Part shown: piece by piece, positions 1 to 7,318 of the stretch
Position numbering within the stretch: the first letter of the stretch is position 1
Layout: each line of letters begins with the position of its first letter
Assembly (NCBI GenBank): GCA_002331565.1
Contig: DCZC01000123.1
Location: forward strand, 13,581-29,816
DNA length: 16,236 bases
Direction of reading: 5' to 3'
Source: Gemmatimonas sp. UBA2094
Lineage (GTDB): Bacteria; Gemmatimonadota; Gemmatimonadetes; Gemmatimonadales; Gemmatimonadaceae
The notes under the pieces: model-generated
What the model saw: only the letters and a program-made list of their open reading frames with translations
Told to the model about the DNA's origin: nothing
Database searches by the model: none
Translations under genes and position numbers: made by a program

Positions 1-1666
1 ATGGCAGGCGAACCGAAACGAAATCCCACACGCGCGAGGCCCCGAAGTGCATCTCGCGCACCGTGCCGTTCTTTCCTCTCACGAACCACACCGCGTTGTC
101 GTCGCCATCGAAGGCGTCGCGGATGGTGGGCGTAAGCTGTTCGACCACACCGTGACGTGGGCTCAGCGTGAGCTTCCCATCCACGAGCGCGACGGTGAAA
201 GTCATACCGATCTCTTCGTTGCGATAGCGGCCGGCGAGTGCCTGCAGCTCAGCGGGCGTGGGCACCCATCGGTCGCTCTGGCGCCAGCTGTGCACCACGC
301 TGTCGCCGTCGCTGGTCGTGGTGCGCATGGTGCGCGTGCGGCCGTCGGTGCCAACGGTCAGCCGGGCGACCTGTCCGCCAATCAGGTAGGTGCCATCGCG
401 CAGCGTACGGATGGGCGTCCCGTTGAACCGCACAGTACCGCTGGCGGTGTCAATCACCGACATGGTGTGCCAGCGACCGTCCTCGTACAGCCCACGCCAC
501 GCGCGTAGCGCATCATGATCGGTGGCTACCGTGTCCCGGGCTGCCGGCCTGGCGAGTTCCGGGTGCAGCGCGTCCACGATGGCATAGGTGTAGTTCGTGG
601 CCGGCGCCCCCGCCGCGTTGCACATCACGGCGATGGAGAGATTGCCCAGTTCGGGGAAGCGGGCGAGATAGGTGCTGTAGCCGTTGGTCGATCCCGAGTG
701 CGCGATCTGTGGCGTCCCGCGATACCGGGTGACCATCAGCCCCAGGGCGTACGCGATCTCGGTGCCGTCGGTGAGGCGCATGCGTCGCGTGAGTGAATCC
801 ACCACTGCGCTGCCGAGCGTCTTGCGGGTGAGATGCTCGTTCCACTTGAGCCAGTCGCCGATCGTGGTCCAGAGGCCGCCGGCACCGATCACGTTGTCGT
901 TCGGCATGTCGATGTGCCAGCCGTCTGGCGCGCGGCGATACGCCTGCGCCAACCCCGCGACGACGCGCGTGTAGTCCCCGCGCCACGACGTGTTCGCAAG
1001 TCCCAGCGGCTGGAAGATGCGGGTGCTGGTGAACGATTCGAAATCCATACCACTCACGCGCTCCACCAACGTGCGCGTGAGCAGAAAACCCGAGTTCGTG
1101 TACGAGTAGTGATCGCCCACCGGATAATTCAGCGCCTGCTGATCGGTGATGATCTTGAATGCGTCGGATTGGGTATGAACGCGGGTCCCGCGCGGCCACC
1201 CCTGCCACGCCACCAGATTGCTCCATTCGCGCAGCCCCGTGGTGTGCGTGAGCAGGTGCCGCACGGTGATCGCGCGTCCGTAACGCCGCAGTTCGGGGAG
1301 GTACTGCCGCGCGTCGTCGTCGAGGCGCAGCTTGCCGTCGGCCACGAGCAGCATGACGGCAGTCGCGGTGAACTGCTTCGCCACCGACCCCGATTCGAGA
1401 ATTGTCGACGGCATGATGGGACGGCCTCCCGTGAGGTTGGCCATGCCGTAGCCCCGCTCGAGCAGCGTGGTGCCGCCGCGCGCGATCCCCACGCCGCATC
1501 CCGGCGTGTGGGTGCTGTTCCACGGCGCAAACACCTTGTCGGTGATGGCGATCAGCTGGGCGGTGGTGGGCTGCTGGGCGGGCGCCGTGACCGGTGCGCC
1601 AAGGAGTGCCAGCAGCAACACCGGTGCGGACACGGCGCGCACCATGACAGTGGAGGGGATTCGCAT
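1..1666 (-). CDS. Secreted serine hydrolase, beta-lactamase (S12/class C-like) family, 3' end cut by window
   Basis: This frame stays open for 555 codons from the ATG at 1666 to the left edge, so the C-terminus is missing, probably by very little. Residues 1-30 look like a signal peptide (MR start, hydrophobic VLLLALLGAPV core, cleavage near APA/QQ), so the enzyme should act in the periplasm or outside the cell. All three S12 active-site motifs are visible: S94-V-A-K97 (nucleophile and general base), Y189-T-N191, and H323-S-G325. The LLTHTTGL segment near residue 140 is typical of the family. After about residue 390 a beta-rich C-terminal extension follows, as in many esterase or D-aminopeptidase-like members. 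The substrate could be a beta-lactam, a D-amino-acid peptide or an ester; the sequence does not decide. The start is favoured over the internal ATG at 1645 because it gives the full signal peptide and lies five bases after the box at 1672-1682. Confidence 0.9.
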   Translation of the reverse strand, partial: MRIPSTVMVRAVSAPVLLLALLGAPVTAPAQQPTTAQLIAITDKVFAPWNSTHTPGCGVGIARGGTTLLERGYGMANLTGGRPIMPSTILESGSVAKQFTATAVMLLVADGKLRLDDDARQYLPELRRYGRAITVRHLLTHTTGLREWSNLVAWQGWPRGTRVHTQSDAFKIITDQQALNYPVGDHYSYTNSGFLLTRTLVERVSGMDFESFTSTRIFQPLGLANTSWRGDYTRVVAGLAQAYRRAPDGWHIDMPNDNVIGAGGLWTTIGDWLKWNEHLTRKTLGSAVVDSLTRRMRLTDGTEIAYALGLMVTRYRGTPQIAHSGSTNGYSTYLARFPELGNLSIAVMCNAAGAPATNYTYAIVDALHPELARPAARDTVATDHDALRAWRGLYEDGRWHTMSVIDTASGTVRFNGTPIRTLRDGTYLIGGQVARLTVGTDGRTRTMRTTTSDGDSVVHSWRQSDRWVPTPAELQALAGRYRNEEIGMTFTVALVDGKLTLSPRHGVVEQLTPTIRDAFDGDDNAVWFVRGKNGTVREMHFGASRVWDFVSVRLP

Positions 1667-1671
1667 AGGGC

Positions 1672-1682
1672 GAAGCTACAGC
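1672..1682 (-). promoter_or_regulatory. Candidate leaderless promoter (-10-like) box for the serine hydrolase
   Basis: On the minus strand the 11 bases read GCTGTAGCTTC and end five bases before the ATG at 1666. Inside is TAGCTT, a match to TANNNT, the -10 consensus described for leaderless genes in Deinococcus, followed by six bases and then ATG. No Shine-Dalgarno sequence is present. A near-identical box at identical spacing precedes the PQQ dehydrogenase. I see no convincing -35 element. The promoter role is inference from position and repetition. Confidence 0.4.
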
Positions 1683-1689
1683 ATGGGGT

Positions 1690-1716
1690 GGCCGGGCGCT
1701 CGTTCCAAATCCGGCC
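1690..1716. repeat. Inverted repeat in the divergent intergenic gap
   Basis: GGCCGG at 1690-1695 is mirrored by CCGGCC at 1711-1716 with a 15-base spacer. It lies in the 71-base gap between the divergent serine hydrolase and FmdB-like genes. It could be an operator or a chance dyad in GC-rich DNA; six-base arms are weak evidence. Confidence 0.25.
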
Positions 1717-1737
1717 CCAAGGCATCATTTTTCCGGT

Positions 1738-1980
1738 ATGCCGATCTACGTCTACGAGACCATTCCCGCTGGGCCCGAAACCGCGCCCGAACGGTTCGAA
1801 GTGCGGCAGTCCATGGCCGACGCGCCGCTCACGCAGCACCCTGAGCACGGGGCGCCGGTGCGCCGTGTGCTCTCCGGTGGCCTGGTGACGTTCACGCACG
1901 GTCAGTCAGGTGACGCGTGCGGTATGCCGGGTGGGGCGCCGAGGGGCGGCTGTGGCAGCGGAAACTGCTGCATGAACTGA
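1738..1980 (+). CDS. FmdB-like small regulatory/zinc-ribbon-family protein lacking the zinc knuckles
   Basis: The 80-residue product begins MPIYVYE and contains FEVRQSM, APLT and GAPVRRVLSGG, which is the layout of the FmdB/CxxC-CxxC regulatory protein family (usual form: MPxYEYxCxxCG, FEVxQSM, CPxCG, VRRxxS). The four cysteines expected in the ribbon are absent. The first knuckle is replaced by a Pro/Glu-rich segment (residues 8-18) and the second CPxC reads H34-P-E-H37. Four other cysteines sit in a Gly-rich tail (C61, C72, C77, C78). FmdB proteins are usually annotated as putative regulators; the function of this variant is unknown. No Shine-Dalgarno sequence is visible before the ATG. The EVE-domain gene starts 14 bases after its stop, suggesting a two-gene unit. 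Confidence 0.8.
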   Translation: MPIYVYETIPAGPETAPERFEVRQSMADAPLTQHPEHGAPVRRVLSGGLVTFTHGQSGDACGMPGGAPRGGCGSGNCCMN

Positions 1981-1994
1981 CGGGTTTGGTACGC

Positions 1995-2603
1995 ATGCCC
2001 GCCAGGAAGAGCACTGCCGAGAAAGCGCCAGCGAAGAAGGCGCCGGCCAAAAAGGCGCCAGTCAAGAAAGCGCCGAAGTCGATGCCGTACGAACAGGGCG
2101 CGTGGGCGCACGTGTTCGCGCCCCGCGTGGCCGGCGAACGGCGCTACTGGCTCATCAAGTCCGAGCCGGACGTGTTTTCGTTCGCGGACCTCGAGCAGGC
2201 CCCCAAGCGGACCACCTGCTGGGACAGTGTGCGCAACAGCAGTGCCCGCAATTTCATGCGCGATGGCATGAAGCCGGGCGATCTGGCGTTCTACTATCAC
2301 TCGAACGCCGAACCGTCGGGCATCGTCGGCATCTGCGAAATCGTGCGCGAAGGGTACCCCGACCACACGGCGTGGGACCCCAAGCACGACTACTTCGACG
2401 CAAAGTGCGATCCCGACATGCCCACCTGGTACATGGTGGACGTCAAGGCGGTCAAGCCGTTTCGTACCATGGTCACGTTGCCGCAGATCAAGGCCGATCC
2501 GGCCCTCGCCGAAATGGCGCTCATCAAGGTCGGGCGGCTATCGGTCGTGCCCGTGACCCCCGACGAGTGGCGATACGTCTGCGCGCTGGGCGGCGTCGGC
2601 TGA
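1995..2603 (+). CDS. EVE-domain (PUA-like, thymocyte nuclear protein 1-type) protein with basic N-terminal tail
   Basis: The product is 202 residues. Residues about 50-198 form an EVE domain, recognised by RYWLIKSEPDVFSF, the TCWDSVRNSSARNFMR segment, KPGDLAFYYHS, GIVGICEIVREGYPD, and WYMVDVKAV. EVE domains have a PUA-like fold. Family members bind modified bases in DNA or RNA, and related domains occur in modification-dependent restriction. Residues 1-30 are a Lys/Ala/Pro tail with four AKKAP-type pentads, resembling histone H1-like bacterial tails that bind nucleic acid without sequence preference. The ATG at 1995 is chosen because it lies just after the FmdB-like stop. An upstream in-frame ATG at 1917 would overlap that gene and add a non-conserved segment. 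The ATG at 2082 would delete the tail. Likely cytoplasmic and nucleic-acid-associated. Confidence 0.85.
   Translation: MPARKSTAEKAPAKKAPAKKAPVKKAPKSMPYEQGAWAHVFAPRVAGERRYWLIKSEPDVFSFADLEQAPKRTTCWDSVRNSSARNFMRDGMKPGDLAFYYHSNAEPSGIVGICEIVREGYPDHTAWDPKHDYFDAKCDPDMPTWYMVDVKAVKPFRTMVTLPQIKADPALAEMALIKVGRLSVVPVTPDEWRYVCALGGVG
2016..2075 (+). repeat. Four tandem 15-base units encoding AKKAP-like pentads
   Basis: Residues 8-27 of the EVE protein are AEKAP, AKKAP, AKKAP and VKKAP, encoded by four consecutive 15-base units that differ mostly at third positions. The protein repeat is better conserved than the DNA, which suggests selection on the basic tail rather than a recent slippage event. Confidence 0.8.
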
Positions 2604-2609
2604 ACGCCG
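2591..2609. terminator. Weak hairpin at a convergent gene junction
   Basis: CGGCGT at 2591-2596 pairs with ACGCCG at 2604-2609 around a seven-base loop containing the EVE gene stop codon. The opposing ene-reductase gene stops at 2620, so a structure here could serve both directions. There is no T-tract, so intrinsic termination is doubtful. Confidence 0.2.
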
Positions 2610-2619
2610 TGGGGGACGC

Positions 2620-3693
<1,074 letters not shown>

Positions 3694-5766
3694 TCAGTTG
3701 GTGGCGTTTGGCAGCGCGAACGCCACGTACGTCCCGCCGCTGGGCGCGCCGTTCTTGCCGCCGCCGCAGGCGATCACGATGTACTGCTTGCCGTTCACCA
3801 TGTACGTGCTCGGCGTCGCGTTCCCGGCAAACGGGAGTTTCGCCTCCCACAGCAGCTTGCCGTTGGTCTTGTCGAATGCGCGGATCTTGTTGTCGTAGGT
3901 AGTGGCCGCGATGATGAGCAGCCCGTTCTCCGTCACGATGGCGCCGCCGTAACTGTCGGTCCCGGTGTTCTTCACGCCCTGGGCCGCGAGCTTCGGGTAC
4001 TCACCGAAGGGAATCGACCACGCCATCGTGCCCGTGTTGAGATCGATGGCGTTGAGCGTGCCCCATGGAGTCTTCACACCCGGGTAGCCCTCGTGGTCGA
4101 GGAAGATGTCGAAGTACGCGGTGCGATACGGCAGCGCATACGGATTCGGCGCCGCCGCCACCTTGGCCTTCGTCGCGTCCTTGCCGGTGACGAGGTAGTT
4201 CACGATGTCGTTGATGGCGCCGCCGTCCATGGCGGCACCGAACGCCGGCATGCGCCCCGTGCCTTCGCGAATCATCTGCGCGATCTGATCGCGCGAGCGA
4301 CGTGACGCGATGTCGAGGAGCGACGGACCCATGGCCGAGCCCTTGCGGTTCGCCCCGTGACAGCCGGCACAGTTGGCGCCGTACAGCGAGGCATCGCTCC
4401 GCGGCACCAGCTTGAGCAGCCACGCCATCTCGTTGGAGTTCACGTACAGCAGGCCCGTCTGCGGATCGAAGGCCGGCCCACCCCACTCGCCGCCACCGTC
4501 GACGCCGGGGTAGATGATGATCCCCTTGCCGTTGGGGGCCGTGAACGGATGCGGTGTGTTGTACTCGGTGAACGTCTTGAGTGCGGCACGATAGGCGGCC
4601 GGCGTGCGGCGCGTGAGGTCGTTGCGTGTGAGTTGCTGGCGCGCGAACGGCGGCGGATTCACCGGAAAGCGCTGAGTGGGTGACACCCGATCACCGGGCA
4701 GCGTGCCCAGCGGCATCTTGCGCTCCTCCACCGGAAAGAGCGGCGCGCCGGTCACGCGATCGAACAGCCACGTGTGCCCCGTCTTGGTGATCTGCGCGAC
4801 GGCATCCACAGGCTTGCCGTCGCGTTGCACGGTAACGAGCACCGGCGCCGCCGGCAGATCACGATCCCACACGTCGTGCTTGAGCACCTGATAGTGCCAG
4901 AGACGCTGCCCCGTCTTCGCATCGAGCGCGAGCACACTGTTGGCGTACAGGTTGTCGCCCACCCGGTTGGCGCCGTAGAAGTCGTAGCTCGCCGACCCCG
5001 TGGCGGCGAACACCATGCCGCGCTGCGCGTCGAGCGTCACCCCGCTCCAGGCATTCGCACCACCCGCAATCTTCCACGCGTCGGCTGGCCACGTTTCGTA
5101 GCCCGGCTCACCCGGATGCGGGATGGTGTGGAAGCTCCAGACCTGCTTGCCGGTGGTGATGTCGAAGGCGCGGATGTCGCCCGGCGCGCTCGGCAACTGT
5201 TCGGGGACGGTGCTGCCCATGATGAGCAGGTTGCCGTACACCACGCCGGGTGTGGACGCGCTCACCGACAGTCCTTCCGTGCCGCGGCCGAGTCCTTCGC
5301 GCAGATCGACCCAGCCGTTGCGCCCGAACGACGGGATGGGCTGGCCGGTCTTGCGATCGAGCGCGTAGAGGCGGTTGCGATAGTTGAAAAGCACGCGGTC
5401 CCCCGTGACGACGACGCCGCGGTGCCGGATGCGCGACGTCGGCGGGGCGCCGTTCTGCGGGTCGAAGCGCCACAGTGGCTTGCCCGTTGCCGCGTCGAGC
5501 GCGAGCACCTGCAGCTTGGGCGTGGTGGCGTACATCACCCCGTCGATCACGATGGGGTTGGCCTGCATCTCCGAGCCCGGAAAGGCATCCCCGGTGTCGA
5601 ACGTCCACGCGACCTTGAGCTGCTTCACGTTGGCCGGCGTGATCTGCGACAGCCGGCTGTAATGCGTGTGGTCGTCGTTGCCGTGGTAGACGGGCCAGTC
5701 GGCGTTCTGGGCCGCCGCCGCTGATGCGACGAACGGGAGGGCGAGGAGGGTAAGGATCGGGCGCAT
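3694..5766 (-). CDS. PQQ-dependent dehydrogenase (quinohaemoprotein) with cytochrome c domain inserted in the propeller
   Basis: The product is 690 residues. Residues 1-19 are a signal peptide (MRPILTLLALPFVASAAAAQ), so it acts in the periplasm. Propeller repeats of the PQQ enzyme type follow, for example WTFDTGD near 54, ALDAATGKPLWRFDP, AFDITTGKQVWSFHTIPHPGEPGYETWP, and ALDAKTGQRLWHYQ followed by HDVWDRDLPAAPVLV. A haem c site C466-A-G-C469-H470 is followed by a plausible distal ligand M506 in GRMPAF. The propeller then resumes (GYPGVKTPWGTLNAIDLNTG, LWEAKLPFAGNATPSTY), so the haem domain at about 455-530 is an insertion, not a C-terminal fusion. The enzyme should oxidise an alcohol, sugar or aldehyde and pass electrons through haem to the respiratory chain. 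Substrate unknown. The downstream ene-reductase is six bases away. Confidence 0.92.
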   Translation of the reverse strand: MRPILTLLALPFVASAAAAQNADWPVYHGNDDHTHYSRLSQITPANVKQLKVAWTFDTGDAFPGSEMQANPIVIDGVMYATTPKLQVLALDAATGKPLWRFDPQNGAPPTSRIRHRGVVVTGDRVLFNYRNRLYALDRKTGQPIPSFGRNGWVDLREGLGRGTEGLSVSASTPGVVYGNLLIMGSTVPEQLPSAPGDIRAFDITTGKQVWSFHTIPHPGEPGYETWPADAWKIAGGANAWSGVTLDAQRGMVFAATGSASYDFYGANRVGDNLYANSVLALDAKTGQRLWHYQVLKHDVWDRDLPAAPVLVTVQRDGKPVDAVAQITKTGHTWLFDRVTGAPLFPVEERKMPLGTLPGDRVSPTQRFPVNPPPFARQQLTRNDLTRRTPAAYRAALKTFTEYNTPHPFTAPNGKGIIIYPGVDGGGEWGGPAFDPQTGLLYVNSNEMAWLLKLVPRSDASLYGANCAGCHGANRKGSAMGPSLLDIASRRSRDQIAQMIREGTGRMPAFGAAMDGGAINDIVNYLVTGKDATKAKVAAAPNPYALPYRTAYFDIFLDHEGYPGVKTPWGTLNAIDLNTGTMAWSIPFGEYPKLAAQGVKNTGTDSYGGAIVTENGLLIIAATTYDNKIRAFDKTNGKLLWEAKLPFAGNATPSTYMVNGKQYIVIACGGGKNGAPSGGTYVAFALPNATN

Positions 5767-5771
5767 CTGCT

Positions 5772-5782
5772 GAAGCTATAGC
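5772..5782 (-). promoter_or_regulatory. Candidate leaderless promoter (-10-like) box for the PQQ dehydrogenase
   Basis: On the minus strand this reads GCTATAGCTTC, ending five bases before the ATG at 5766. It contains TAGCTT (TANNNT) six bases before ATG, and the palindrome GCTATAGC. It differs by one base from the box before the serine hydrolase and has the same spacing. No Shine-Dalgarno sequence is present, and no clear -35 is seen. The promoter role is inferred. Confidence 0.4.
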
Positions 5783-5837
5783 GTGGGCACCACGGCAGCA
5801 CTGCGGGCGTTAGCTGCCGGTGGCGCTGTGTGCCACC
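5783..5837. promoter_or_regulatory. Divergent control region with stacked inverted repeats
   Basis: The 100-base gap between the divergent PQQ dehydrogenase and outer-membrane protein genes holds three dyads in a row. They are GTGG/CCAC at 5783-5793 (short), CGGCAGC at 5793-5799 with GCTGCCG at 5813-5819 (13-base spacer), and GGTGGC at 5819-5824 with GCCACC at 5832-5837 (seven-base loop). The middle dyad lies just upstream of the minus-strand promoter box and could be an operator. The plus-strand promoter was not identified with confidence; the rest of the gap to 5866 shows no Shine-Dalgarno sequence. Confidence 0.3.
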
Positions 5838-5866
5838 CAGTCCGAACCAATCAGCCGCGTTCTCTC

Positions 5867-7288
5867 ATGCCTATGCGCATTGCACTTCGTTCCCTGTTCG
5901 GCTTTGTCTCCCTTCCGCTCATGGCCCTCGCGCTCGGTGCCCAGAGCGGGCCGCCACCGGGCGTACGCCCGGGTGCCGGAGGCCCCCCTGGCGGCACCAC
6001 CGGCCGACCGGCCGCAATGGCCCCCGATTCCAACACGCTGCAGGCGCAGGCCATCCGGGTCTTTCTCGACTGCCAAGGCCGCATTCGTGGGTGCGACCGC
6101 GACTTCATCGTCACGGATGTCAACTTCGTGAACTGGATGCGTGACCGCTTCGATGCCGACGTCCAGATCCTCGTGTCGGGATTGACGAACGGTGGCGGGG
6201 GAACCGAGAACACCATCACCTTCATCGGCCGCCGCAAGTTCGAAGGGATGGCCGACACTCTGGTGCTCAACACGCTGCCCAACGACCCCGACGACCGCAT
6301 TCGTCGAGAACTCGCCCGCGTGTTCAAGCTCGGCCTCGCGCGCTACGTGGCCAAGTCGCCCATCGCGTCCCGTGTGCAGATGGCATATGTGGCTCCCTTC
6401 GGCGTGCAGCAGCAGGTGTCGGCGGCCAACTTGAAGGACAAGTGGAACCTCTGGACGTACACGACGAACTTCAATGCGTTCGTGCGGGCCGAGGATCAGC
6501 AGCAGTCCGTCAACGGCTCGCTGTCGCTGTCGGCCAACCGGGCTACCGAGAAATGGAAGCTCAATTTTTCCCTGAGTGGCAACGTCAACGAGCAGCGCTT
6601 CGAGATTCCCGCCACGACGACCCGCCCCGGGTTCACGGTCACCAATGAGCAGCGCACGTACAATGCCAACTCGCTGCTCGTGCGGTCACTGTCGTCGCAC
6701 TGGTCGGCGGGTCTCAAGCTCGGCGCCGGGTACTCCGACTTCCTCAACCAGGATCTGGCGCTCCGGGCGCAACCGGCGGTGGAGTACAACGTTTTCCCGT
6801 GGACCGAACAGACGCGCCGCCAGCTCACGTTCCTCTACAACGTCGGCCCCAATCACTACAATTACCAGCGCACCACCGTGTTCAATCGCGACGCGGAAAC
6901 GCGCTTCAGCCAGCAGGCGACGGCATCGTACGTGGCGCGACAATCGTGGGGCTCGAGCAATGTCTCACTCGACTGGCTCAACTACCTGCACGATTTCAAC
7001 CGGCATGCCCTCACACTGAGCGGCAACGTGGACCTTCGACTCGGTCGTGGCTTCTCGCTGAACATCGGCGGCTCAGCAGCAAGGATCAACGACCAGATCT
7101 ACCTGCCACGTGCGGGGAACACGGAAGAGGAAATTCTCCTACAGCGTCAGGCGCTGCAGACAGGCTTCCGCATTACCACCAATATCGGCATTCGATATAC
7201 TTTCGGTTCCATCTACAACACCATCGTGAACCAGCGCTTCAGCAGTCTGGGCGCGAGCGGTGGGCGGTTCTCATTCTTCTTCTTCTGA
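5867..7288 (+). CDS. Predicted outer-membrane beta-barrel protein with N-terminal two-Cys domain, function unknown
   Basis: With the ATG at 5867 the product is 473 residues; the ATG at 5873 is equally possible. The upstream in-frame start at 5783 would place 28 odd residues before the signal peptide. Residues 1-25 are a signal peptide (LFGFVSLPLMALALGAQ), followed by a Pro/Gly-rich linker (28-50). Residues about 58-165 form a compact domain with C69 and C76 in FLDCQGRIRGCDRDF, then VNFVNWMRDRFDADVQILV, a Gly-rich turn and a charged helix-like DDRIRRELARVFKLGL. From about 190 to the end, alternating aromatic/polar strands with Asn/Thr-rich turns suggest an outer-membrane barrel, and the last residues are FSFFFF, consistent with a C-terminal aromatic insertion signal. 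I recall similar proteins from Gemmatimonadota but cannot name a characterised family. No ribosome binding site is visible. Confidence 0.75.
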   Translation: MPMRIALRSLFGFVSLPLMALALGAQSGPPPGVRPGAGGPPGGTTGRPAAMAPDSNTLQAQAIRVFLDCQGRIRGCDRDFIVTDVNFVNWMRDRFDADVQILVSGLTNGGGGTENTITFIGRRKFEGMADTLVLNTLPNDPDDRIRRELARVFKLGLARYVAKSPIASRVQMAYVAPFGVQQQVSAANLKDKWNLWTYTTNFNAFVRAEDQQQSVNGSLSLSANRATEKWKLNFSLSGNVNEQRFEIPATTTRPGFTVTNEQRTYNANSLLVRSLSSHWSAGLKLGAGYSDFLNQDLALRAQPAVEYNVFPWTEQTRRQLTFLYNVGPNHYNYQRTTVFNRDAETRFSQQATASYVARQSWGSSNVSLDWLNYLHDFNRHALTLSGNVDLRLGRGFSLNIGGSAARINDQIYLPRAGNTEEEILLQRQALQTGFRITTNIGIRYTFGSIYNTIVNQRFSSLGASGGRFSFFFF

Positions 7289-7303
7289 GTTCCCGCGACC
7301 GAC

Positions 7304-7310
7304 GGGGAGG
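7304..7310 (+). promoter_or_regulatory. Shine-Dalgarno sequence fixing the GTG start of the amidohydrolase
   Basis: GGGGAGG at 7304-7310 lies eight bases before the GTG at 7319. This favours that GTG over the in-frame GTG at 7310, which overlaps the purine tract itself. It is the only strong Shine-Dalgarno sequence I see before a gene start in this window. Confidence 0.65.
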
Positions 7311-7318
7311 TGCCGCTC

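Noticed and set aside
513..1523. Minus-strand open frame of 336 codons within the serine hydrolase region
   Set aside because: It is in a different frame from the S12 hydrolase, which carries all three catalytic motifs and a signal peptide. The shadow product has no recognisable motif.
1917..1994. Upstream start for the EVE-domain gene at 1917
   Set aside because: It would overlap the FmdB-like gene by 64 bases, and the added residues look like an out-of-frame reading of that gene. The ATG at 1995 fits the intergenic position.
4774..5724. Plus-strand open frame of 316 codons opposite the PQQ dehydrogenase
   Set aside because: Antisense to a well-conserved propeller enzyme; Arg/Val/Gly-rich with no signal peptide or domain.
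5783..5866. Upstream start for the outer-membrane protein at 5783
   Set aside because: The extra 28 residues precede the signal peptide and would spoil export. The segment is better explained as the divergent control region.
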